NCBI RefSeq assembly: GCF_017410345.1
Contig: NZ_JAFQQZ010000028.1
Location: forward strand, 1 to 64,000
DNA length: 64,000 nt
Direction of reading: 5' to 3'
From: Methanobrevibacter sp.
Lineage (GTDB): Archaea > Methanobacteriota > Methanobacteria > Methanobacteriales > Methanobacteriaceae
Shown: positions 26,660 to 33,184 of the stretch, piece after piece
Position numbering within the stretch: the stretch's first letter is position 1
How the letters are laid out: each line of letters begins with the position of its first letter
Notes under the pieces: generated by a model
Databases searched by the model: none
What the model was told of the DNA's origin: nothing
The model's input: only the letters and a program-made list of their open reading frames with translations
Translations under genes and position numbers: made by a program

Positions 26660-27496
26660 CTAGAGTAAAGTCTTAATTAAATCACTGGCTCTGATGAGCC
26701 CAACGAGCTCTCCTTCAATTCCTAAAACAGGTAATTGCTCAACATCAAGAGATCTCATCTTTTCAGCACATACAGAGACTTTTGTTTTGGTGTTTGCAGT
26801 TACAACATCCTTGATTGCAACATCCTTGAACACTTTGTCAGTAAACTTGAGATGGTTTTTCTCAATGTATAAAACTGAAGTGCTGTCCCAAGACCATTTG
26901 TCTCCTTCGGTACCAACGGAAGAGCTGTGTTCAGTTCTTTCAGAGATGATTTCACTTTCAGCAATGAAGTCGGTTTCAGTCAATATACCGGTCATTCTGT
27001 TGTTTGAGTTCAATCCGATAACTGATTTCAATCCGAAGAATTTCATTACTTCAAATGCAACATTCAATGGAGTTTCATCCCAAGTTGCAGGAATGGTCTT
27101 GATCATGTAATCTTCTACAGGGTCCTTGATTCCCATGTCTGCAATGGCTAAAGCCACAATATCAAAGGAAGTTACAATACCTACCAATTCATCTTCATCA
27201 TCTACAACAGGTATTCTTCTGATATTGTTTTCAACCATCTTTTCTGCAACGGTCTTCAATTCATCATCCATTTTTGCTGTAATTAAATCTCTGGTCATTA
27301 ACATAGCAATTTGCTCTTCATCAGGATTGGTGATCATATCAGAACGAGTCAAAATCCCGACTAATTTGTTAGTATCATTCTTAATAACAGGTACTACAGA
27401 TACATCCTCTTTTTTCATGATTCTCAAAGCATCTTCACGGCTTCCTGGAACTGTCACATGAATAACATCTGTAGACGCTACATCTTTTACTTTCAT
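26660..27496 (-). CDS. Four-CBS-domain protein
   Basis: About 278 residues made of two CBS pairs (Bateman modules): about 1-115 (MKVKDVASTDVIHVTVPGS..., VSVVPVIKNDTNKLVGILTRSDM, RRIPVVDDEDELVGIVTSFDI) and about 125-278 (VEDYMIKTIPATWDETPLNV, EQLPVLGIEGELVGLIRASDLI). CBS pairs bind adenosine nucleotides or SAM; no catalytic domain is attached, so it is probably a regulator of another protein. ATG at 27496 follows GGTGTTACTT, favoured over ATG at 27508. An inverted TGTGATAATT pair frames its likely TATA box. Confidence 0.9.
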   Translation of the reverse strand: MKVKDVASTDVIHVTVPGSREDALRIMKKEDVSVVPVIKNDTNKLVGILTRSDMITNPDEEQIAMLMTRDLITAKMDDELKTVAEKMVENNIRRIPVVDDEDELVGIVTSFDIVALAIADMGIKDPVEDYMIKTIPATWDETPLNVAFEVMKFFGLKSVIGLNSNNRMTGILTETDFIAESEIISERTEHSSSVGTEGDKWSWDSTSVLYIEKNHLKFTDKVFKDVAIKDVVTANTKTKVSVCAEKMRSLDVEQLPVLGIEGELVGLIRASDLIKTLL

Positions 27497-27542
27497 AAGT
27501 AACACCATAATTGTTTTTTAAATAAGATTAAAGAAAGAGTAT

Positions 27543-27595
27543 TGTGATAATTTTAAAATAATTATATTTTTCTATTTTCACACCTAATTATCACA
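27543..27595 (-). promoter_or_regulatory. Inverted TGTGATAATT half-sites framing the CBS gene promoter
   Basis: TGTGATAATT at 27543-27552 and its exact complement AATTATCACA at 27586-27595 flank an AT-rich stretch that includes a TATA-like AAATATAATTATT. This lies about 50-100 bp upstream of the CBS gene start, where a dimeric regulator or looping factor could act. Confidence 0.45.
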
Positions 27596-27606
27596 TACTA
27601 AAAATA

Positions 27607-27635
27607 TTTTTGTTATAAAATTTTTTTAACAAAAA
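27607..27635 (-). terminator. Inverted repeat, possible terminator of the CAT-like gene
   Basis: TTTTTGTTA, 11-base loop, TAACAAAAA. Nine-bp arms, about 180 bp past the CAT-like gene stop on the minus strand. It could equally belong to the CBS gene control region. Confidence 0.35.
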
Positions 27636-27811
27636 GTAGTATTCTTATTATACATTTGTTAATATATCGTTTATCATTTAAATAATTATAGGTAATTAAT
27701 AGGAAATTAGTGAAAAAATAAAAATTAATTAGTGGATTAGCAAATTATTTTATGTGAAAATTAGAAATTATTGTAAAAAATATTATTAAAAATGTTCAAT
27801 CTAAAATATTT

Positions 27812-28486
27812 TTATTCGAAGCAATCAAAGTTCTCTTGAGCATATTTATAAAATTGAGCTAAATCCAAACCATTTACAAAAATATGGCTAACTGTTATGG
27901 ATACAGTCATTTCATAATCCTCATTGACCTTACCCCAAGTAATCAATGGTTGTATTGCATTTCCAGAAGCAGTTGCATTAGTTATTGAATCAAAATCAAC
28001 CCAAGGAATGCAAGAAAAGTTTGCAATGTTCAGCTCATCCCTTTCCAAAGGGCCTATAGTAAAAGCTGAATCAACTCCCTCTAAAACATTTAATATATTG
28101 TCTTCAACATTTTCATGCCATCGGATAAAACTGCTAAATAATTGAGGGGATTGTATTCTTATTTCCTTAAAAACTGTATGCTCTTCATTCATTATAGGGC
28201 AAATCGCATCTATATAATTATATTCAATCACTTTTCCATCAACAATTCTTCTTCTCATTGCAGGAATCCTATTTAATGCACCCATTAAAGCCCCAAGAGA
28301 TAAGACAAAGAAAGAACAATCATGTCTTTTCGAATACTTCCACATACCTTCCACATTAAGTCTTGCAGACATGGTGTATCTTGAAGATAAAAAATTTTTA
28401 AATGGATTATTCTCTAAATCAAACTCGATCTCCTTCTCAAAGTTTTTATAAAGATTTTCTCTTAATCCCAAATTCATTTCCTTCAT
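27812..28486 (-). CDS. Chloramphenicol acetyltransferase-like protein
   Basis: About 224 residues with the CAT-type acyltransferase fold: SRYTMSARLNVEGMWKY near the start, FVLSLGALMGALNRIPAMRRRI, ANFSCIPWVDFDSITNA and a C-terminal VSITVSHIFVNGLDLAQF. The catalytic His (about residue 201) is kept, but the HxxxDG motif reads HIFVNG, with Asn for Asp. The acyl acceptor is unknown; resistance should not be assumed. ATG at 28486 is preferred because TTGAGGTTTAAA lies directly before it; the longer frame from 28540 would overlap the upstream amidohydrolase gene. Confidence 0.85.
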   Translation of the reverse strand: MKEMNLGLRENLYKNFEKEIEFDLENNPFKNFLSSRYTMSARLNVEGMWKYSKRHDCSFFVLSLGALMGALNRIPAMRRRIVDGKVIEYNYIDAICPIMNEEHTVFKEIRIQSPQLFSSFIRWHENVEDNILNVLEGVDSAFTIGPLERDELNIANFSCIPWVDFDSITNATASGNAIQPLITWGKVNEDYEMTVSITVSHIFVNGLDLAQFYKYAQENFDCFE

Positions 28487-28517
28487 TTTAAACCTCAATC
28501 TATGAAAAGTATTTTTT

Positions 28518-29663
28518 CTAAAAAATATCTGATATGTCATTCACTTCAGTTCTATTGATTATACTGAGATATGGATTATTTGATTTCTGATTAATGATCA
28601 TAAACTCCGCCTTTTGACCCACTTCTATGTAAGGTTTATTGATTTTTGAAGCTAATGAAGTGTTTATGCCTACATTAGTTGTTGCCATTTTCAATATTTC
28701 TACAGGTGCTATGTAATCCTTTGAAATCCCTTTCATTATCTTTAAGGTAAACTCCATTTCTCTAAATAGATTAGGGCTGTTTATCATTATATTGTCACTG
28801 CCTATCAAAGGTTTTACTCCTGTTTTCAATATGTCAAAAAGTGGAATGATTCCAACGCTCAATGCACCGTTTGAACGAGGGCAGATTGTTAAGGATGAAT
28901 CTGATCTTGAAAGCTGATTGATGTCATCTTCCTTTGGATTGGTCATATGGACAATCTGATTGAATCCTGCATCGAATGCCCTTTGAGGCTCTGTTTTGTC
29001 TGTTTTTTCAAGTGATGCGAATTGGTTGTCTTCACTTTCAGCAACATGAATGGATGATATTTTTCCAGCGGCTTCACATTTTTCACAGATGATTTCAGCC
29101 ACTGTTGTATCAATCTCACCAAAACCGCTTAGGCCAATACCATCAGCTTCCTTCAATAACTTTCTGATTGCTACCTTAACCTGATGGTAATTTGCATCCT
29201 CACCATAGAAAGAGCTGTCACGGGCAAGTATGATTGGAGTGATTGGAATGTCTTTGGCTGCCTCCTTAAGAAGCCTGACCCCTTCAAGGCCACCTTCACG
29301 ATAATCAATGAAATGACTGATTCCAAGATTGTACATGTCCCACATAGATTCTCTCATAGCGTCTATCAGTTCATCGTCATCTGCTGATTCCAAAGCAATA
29401 TGCTTTATTCCATGAGGAGGCTTAACCATTTCATCAAGACTCAGACCGTCTCCTTCATCCTTTATTATGGAATCCCCAATATGGGTGTGGGCATTCATGA
29501 ACCTTGGACAAACTATCTTGCCTGATGCGTCAATGATTTCCCCTTCCAGTGCATCCTTAGAGATTTCCATGATATTGTTATCGTCGTCAATGACAATGTT
29601 TTCCTTTGCAGGACTCAATTCAATTCCTTTCAGAACCAATCCATTTGCTATAGTCTTCATCAT
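28518..29663 (-). CDS. Amidohydrolase superfamily deaminase-like protein
   Basis: TIM-barrel metal hydrolase near the cytosine/guanine/SAH-deaminase group. Motifs: MNAHTHIGDS (HxH, about 57-66), SSIHVAESE (His), QIVHMTNP (His) and PLIGSDNIMINSP (Asp). A beta-sandwich of N- and C-terminal strands surrounds the barrel (IIDASGKIVCP; VGQKAEFMIINQK). The substrate is undefined. No ribosome binding site precedes the ATGATG start at 29663, while a TATA-like AAATATATAAAAC lies about 30 bp upstream, so the mRNA may be leaderless. The CAT-like gene follows 31 bp later. Confidence 0.85.
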   Translation of the reverse strand: MMKTIANGLVLKGIELSPAKENIVIDDDNNIMEISKDALEGEIIDASGKIVCPRFMNAHTHIGDSIIKDEGDGLSLDEMVKPPHGIKHIALESADDDELIDAMRESMWDMYNLGISHFIDYREGGLEGVRLLKEAAKDIPITPIILARDSSFYGEDANYHQVKVAIRKLLKEADGIGLSGFGEIDTTVAEIICEKCEAAGKISSIHVAESEDNQFASLEKTDKTEPQRAFDAGFNQIVHMTNPKEDDINQLSRSDSSLTICPRSNGALSVGIIPLFDILKTGVKPLIGSDNIMINSPNLFREMEFTLKIMKGISKDYIAPVEILKMATTNVGINTSLASKINKPYIEVGQKAEFMIINQKSNNPYLSIINRTEVNDISDIF

Positions 29664-29740
29664 TATTAGTTTTAAAATAAGTTTTATATATTTTTATTTA
29701 AAAATTATTAATTAACTTAAAATAATTAGGATGTGTAATC

Positions 29741-30205
29741 ATGGAAACAATCAGTGAATTCAAAGGATTAAACGGAAACATTGTAGCATTCAAGGAAGCG
29801 GTCGGAGATGTGGAAAAGGTTACATTCTTAGGCACACCTGGTGTCTGTACACCATTTGCAGCATTGTTCTCATATGCAATAAGGGATAAGGAAGTTCATT
29901 TCATCTCTTCAACAAAGATTGAAACCTGTCACAAATTCGAATTCAAGCCATACGGCATGCAGCTTAACGATGAGGTGTCCGACCCTCATGAATCTGATGC
30001 TGTTGTACTGTTAGGAGGACTTACCATGCCTAAGGCCAATACGGATGTTGATGAATTGAATGAGACAATCAATGAAATCCTAAAGGAAGATGGCAAGATA
30101 ATCGGTGTAGGCTACATGGATATGTTCACCAAAGCAGGATGGTTGGATAAGGTTGACTTCGACTGCATTGTAGATGGAACATTGACTGGAGTTACCAAAA
30201 AATAA
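29741..30205 (+). CDS. DUF2124 family protein
   Basis: Methanogen-restricted DUF2124 protein of 154 residues, function unknown. It is alpha/beta in character, with FLGTPGVCTPFAALFSYAIR near residues 30-50, a second Cys-His pair (KIETCHKFEF) and VVLLGGLTMPKANTDVDELN. The PGVCTPFA stretch recalls a peroxiredoxin active-site loop but the rest does not fit, so I do not call it one. AGGATGTGTAATC precedes ATG at 29741. It is divergent from the amidohydrolase gene and ends at a double hairpin. Confidence 0.8.
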   Translation: METISEFKGLNGNIVAFKEAVGDVEKVTFLGTPGVCTPFAALFSYAIRDKEVHFISSTKIETCHKFEFKPYGMQLNDEVSDPHESDAVVLLGGLTMPKANTDVDELNETINEILKEDGKIIGVGYMDMFTKAGWLDKVDFDCIVDGTLTGVTKK

Positions 30206-30256
30206 GAATAGTTTAAAATAAGAAAATAAGTAAAATTTAAAAAAAAGTAAAAAATG

Positions 30257-30277
30257 TTAAGAGTTAAAAACTCTTAA
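30257..30277 (+). terminator. Hairpin after DUF2124 gene
   Basis: TTAAGAGTT, AAA loop, AACTCTTAA: perfect 9-bp stem about 50 bp past the DUF2124 stop. Confidence 0.6.
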
Positions 30278-30296
30278 GCCATGAAAAAGTTTTGGT

Positions 30297-30329
30297 CAAG
30301 GTTTTTGAGGCAAAGCCTCAAAAAGCTTG
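30297..30329. repeat. Dispersed hairpin element, copy 1
   Basis: CAAG-G-TTTTTGAGGC, AAA loop, GCCTCAAAAA-G-CTTG: a 15-bp stem with one G/G mismatch. It ends one base before the stop codon of the minus-strand DUF3021 gene and lies between convergent genes. The same architecture with a different stem tip recurs at 58414. Probably a bidirectional terminator. Confidence 0.75.
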
Positions 30330-30330
30330 T

Positions 30331-30762
30331 CTATTCATTAGATAATTCCAATTTTTTATTTATATCTCTTGCTTGAAGAGAGTAATAAATGAAAAATCCT
30401 AGCCAGAACACTGCGGCAAAGATACATGCTATTGCAATCCAAGTAATGATCGGACCGATTCCTAAGCTAATAGGCATCCATTTCAAGTAGATTGCCATAG
30501 CGAACAATACACCCATACCTATTACCATTTGGAAAATGACTTGAAGTGGAAATGGAACTTCCTCTTTTTCATAGATCAATCCACTTAAGCTGAATGCCCA
30601 TCCGATTACAATGGATCCGAAGAAGGCATTTATAATTTCTCCACCACTGAATGAGACATTGGCAGGCCCTATGGCATATGATCCCAAAACCATTACTAGC
30701 ATTACAACAAAGCATCCTACAAATGCCCCTAATCCTAATCTTTCTATTAAATCGATTTTCAT
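30331..30762 (-). CDS. DUF3021-like four-helix membrane protein
   Basis: Membrane protein of 143 residues with four hydrophobic helices (about 12-32, 44-64, 74-96, 104-130) and short charged ends, matching the DUF3021 pattern. In Firmicutes such proteins are encoded next to a LytTR regulator, and here too: the LytTR gene lies 24 bp upstream on the same strand. It probably acts as the membrane sensor or inhibitor of that regulator. AAGGTGGTTAT precedes ATG at 30762. Confidence 0.8.
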   Translation of the reverse strand: MKIDLIERLGLGAFVGCFVVMLVMVLGSYAIGPANVSFSGGEIINAFFGSIVIGWAFSLSGLIYEKEEVPFPLQVIFQMVIGMGVLFAMAIYLKWMPISLGIGPIITWIAIACIFAAVFWLGFFIYYSLQARDINKKLELSNE

Positions 30763-30786
30763 ATAACCACCTTTACATTAATAAAA

Positions 30787-31251
30787 TTATAAATCTAAAG
30801 CACTTTTAAAATCTGATAGATATTTTCTTGAAATATTATCCTTCAAACCGTTCTTAAGTTCAATGAACATCATTCCCTTTAAAGAAGGAGCCACTCTCTT
30901 TATCTTTCTCAAATTGACAATTGTGGTCTTTGAGACCCTTACGAAATTAGAGTCCAGATTCTCTTCAATCTGATAGAGAGGTTTCTTTATCAAATAATCC
31001 CTATCCTCTGTATAGACCTTTGTCTGCTTGTCTTCCACTCTAATCATGAAGATGTCTTCAAAATCCAAAAGGACAATATCCTGCCCTTTCTTAACAGCCA
31101 ATATTGAATTGTCACCGATTCCTTCCTCATCCTCTTGAGTTTCACTTTCCAGAAGAACCATAGCCTTTTGAATATTGTCTGTCAATACATCTGTGTATAT
31201 CTCAGCATAAGGTTCCTCAAGATCCTTTGAAACAAATAATTGCACTTTCAT
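30787..31251 (-). CDS. LytTR DNA-binding domain regulator
   Basis: Regulator of 154 residues. The C-terminal about 95 residues are a LytTR beta-type DNA-binding domain: ILAVKKGQDIVLLDFEDIFMI, KTKVYTEDRDYLIKKPLYQIEENL, FVRVSKTTIVNLRKIKRV. The N-terminal about 55 residues are a short helical region without a receiver domain. LytTR is mainly bacterial, so the LytTR/DUF3021 pair in an archaeon suggests transfer from Firmicutes sharing the gut. GGTTATCTT precedes ATG at 31251. The 2TM protein gene lies 83 bp upstream. Confidence 0.88.
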   Translation of the reverse strand: MKVQLFVSKDLEEPYAEIYTDVLTDNIQKAMVLLESETQEDEEGIGDNSILAVKKGQDIVLLDFEDIFMIRVEDKQTKVYTEDRDYLIKKPLYQIEENLDSNFVRVSKTTIVNLRKIKRVAPSLKGMMFIELKNGLKDNISRKYLSDFKSALDL

Positions 31252-31334
31252 AAGATAACCAAATAATTTTTATAAATTAATAATCAATCTTAATTATTGT
31301 TTTTTAAGAACATAAATATTTTTAAAATCAATGA

Positions 31335-31610
31335 TTATTTTCTCATCTTTTCCATTTCCTTTTCAATCATTTGATCTCTGTATTTCTCATCGAATTTCTC
31401 AAAGAAAACGAAGGTTTTGAGATAATGGGATACCAAACCGATTCCCCAGAAGAAGCTCACCCAGTAAAACCACCATTCACCACGGGAAAACAATACATTT
31501 ATGATAATAAGAATTATGTTGACAGCAACATAACTGTATAAATGGCGATAAAAGCCCATTTTTTCATCTACTCTTTTTTCTGCTCTGTTGTATAATTCAC
31601 TTTCTGACAT
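31335..31610 (-). CDS. 2TM domain protein
   Basis: Membrane protein of 91 residues with charged N-terminal helix (ELYNRAEKRVDEKMGFYRHL), two hydrophobic helices (YVAVNIILIIINVLF; WWFYWVSFFWGIGLVSHYL) and a charged tail (FDEKYRDQMIEKEMEKMRK), the 2TM pattern. That domain also forms the N-terminus of some LytTR-linked sensor kinases, and this gene is just upstream of the LytTR gene on the same strand. GTGTGATTAA precedes ATG at 31610. Confidence 0.82.
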   Translation of the reverse strand: MSESELYNRAEKRVDEKMGFYRHLYSYVAVNIILIIINVLFSRGEWWFYWVSFFWGIGLVSHYLKTFVFFEKFDEKYRDQMIEKEMEKMRK

Positions 31611-31941
31611 TTAATCACACTACAAATTTTTTTATAATTTCTTTTCTCTAAAATGATTAATGAAATTCCATTTGTTTTTAGATAATATTACTTAGTTTAT
31701 CCTTATATAAATGAATACTTATCCAAATTAACAAGATGCAAAAACATAGTGCTGAAATGCAAAAAACCAATACTGAAAATATGGAAGAAAAATTAAGAAA
31801 ATCAATTTTAAAAAAATGATTTAAAAAATTTAATATAATACATAATACAAAATAATATTTACCCTATTTTTTAAAGAAATCTATAAAAAATTAACTTTAT
31901 AGAGAGCATTTTCTTATCATCAATTCAAGGGAGGTGTCAAG
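31611..31941. other. Divergent spacer with a possible leaderless small ORF
   Basis: About 330 bp between the divergent 2TM gene and the zinc-ribbon gene. It holds a TATA-like CTTATATAA near 31702-31710, and about 28 bp later an ATG opening a 27-codon frame (31736-31819). Otherwise AT-rich with no clear structure. Confidence 0.5.
31736..31819 (+). CDS. Possible 27-residue leaderless ORF
   Basis: ATG at 31736 lies where transcription from a TATA box at 31702-31710 would start. The peptide is short, hydrophilic and Lys/Glu-rich (MQKHSAEMQKTNTENMEEKL, ending RKSILKK). There is no SD and no known family. It may be chance in AT-rich DNA. Confidence 0.2.
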   Translation: MQKHSAEMQKTNTENMEEKLRKSILKK

Positions 31942-32514
31942 ATGGAAACTAATAATATAAGATATTTTTATAGGAATATAGTAAAATCCGGCAAGAAATA
32001 TCGTATAAAATATAATAATAAGGATTATGGCGAATTTAGTAAGCTATCTGATGCCCTCTATGAAAGGGATTGCCTCTTCTATTGCAATTTTGATTACGAC
32101 CTGCTTGTGGAATGCGATTTGCCTAACAGATATGAGAACATGGAACTTCCCCCATTTCCTGAAAGCCGTCCAAGGGGACAGATCAAGGGACTGAAATTCA
32201 ATAAGAAGGAACAGGAAGGGGAAATCATCTTCGACCATAAGGAACGTAAGTTCTGTGTGAAAAGAGGAGAGGAACATTTCGGCAAATATGATAGTATGGT
32301 CGAAGCTTATTTTGTAAAGAAAACATTAATGGAACATGATTGGGACAGAGCCTGTCTCATTCAAAACAGAAAGATCAGAGAGGATATTTTCCTTAATCAG
32401 AAAGTTAAGTCAAGCGAACCGTTACTTCCTAAATTCTGTCCTCAATGTGGTAATAGAGTTAAGGAAGATGATAAGGTCTGTAAGATTTGCGGTATAAAAT
32501 TACATGGAAAATAA
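31942..32514 (+). CDS. Two AP2-like repeats plus C-terminal zinc ribbon
   Basis: A protein of 190 residues that I do not recognise as a named family. Residues about 18-45 (KKYRIKYNNKDYGEFSKLSD, then ALYERDCL) and about 102-129 (RKFCVKRGEEHFGKYDSMVE, then AYFVKKTL) are two copies of one motif: basic strand, Y/F-G-x-F/Y turn, then a helix. This resembles AP2-type or phage-integrase-arm DNA-binding folds. The C-terminus is a zinc ribbon (CPQCG...CKICG). DNA binding is inferred. GGGAGGTGT stands before ATG at 31942. Confidence 0.75.
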   Translation: METNNIRYFYRNIVKSGKKYRIKYNNKDYGEFSKLSDALYERDCLFYCNFDYDLLVECDLPNRYENMELPPFPESRPRGQIKGLKFNKKEQEGEIIFDHKERKFCVKRGEEHFGKYDSMVEAYFVKKTLMEHDWDRACLIQNRKIREDIFLNQKVKSSEPLLPKFCPQCGNRVKEDDKVCKICGIKLHGK

Positions 32515-32571
32515 GAAATTATTAAAAAATAATTTTAAAAAAAGTTTAAAATAAAAAATAAAAAAATAGGA

Positions 32572-33183
32572 TTATAATGAACTTTTAATAGCATTATAAC
32601 CGTTTTCAATAGCTTTTAAATTCATCTCATGGAATTTAGGAGCTAAATTGTGTTTCATTGCAGTTTCAACTGTTTCCTTAGAAAGTGGGAAACTGTCATT
32701 TGCAACACATGCACCTAAAAGCACCATATTCAATGATAAAATGCTTCCTGCATCTTTAGCAAGGCCATTTCCTTCAATAGGATAAACTGAATCAAAATTA
32801 TCCTTTAGATTCTTAATGATATCTTCAATTTCAGGATAGCTTTCTCCAGTTTGAGTTAAAGTTGAAGGTACAATAGGGAAAGTATTAAAGATGAGAGTAG
32901 TATCTTTATTTGCCTTATTCAATCCCCTTAAGACTTCAATAGGTTCAAAAGCAAGAATCAAGTCTGCTTTGGATTCCTCTACAATAGATGATTTGAAGTT
33001 GCCTATCTTAAGCTCGGTTGATACAGATCCTCCCCTTTGGCTCATACCATGAATCTCACTCATTACAACATCATAACCTTCAAGCATTGCAGATTCTCCA
33101 ATGATTACAGATGTCTTAATGATTCCCTGACCTCCTACACCGGAAATGTAAATGCTGTAATTGTTATTTTCATTATTATCCAT
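32572..33183 (-). CDS. iorB: Indolepyruvate oxidoreductase beta subunit
   Basis: The gamma-domain subunit of indolepyruvate:ferredoxin oxidoreductase, which turns aryl pyruvates into aryl-CoA and back, allowing methanogens to build aromatic amino acids from aryl acetates. Signature SGVGGQGIIKTSVIIGESA near the N-terminus, then EIHGMSQRGGSVSTELKIG. Length about 203 is normal. ATG at 33183 starts one base after the iorA stop; its GGTGATT ribosome binding site lies inside the iorA end, so translation is coupled. An earlier in-frame start inside iorA is unlikely. Confidence 0.95.
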   Translation of the reverse strand: MDNNENNNYSIYISGVGGQGIIKTSVIIGESAMLEGYDVVMSEIHGMSQRGGSVSTELKIGNFKSSIVEESKADLILAFEPIEVLRGLNKANKDTTLIFNTFPIVPSTLTQTGESYPEIEDIIKNLKDNFDSVYPIEGNGLAKDAGSILSLNMVLLGACVANDSFPLSKETVETAMKHNLAPKFHEMNLKAIENGYNAIKSSL

Positions 33184-33184
33184 C

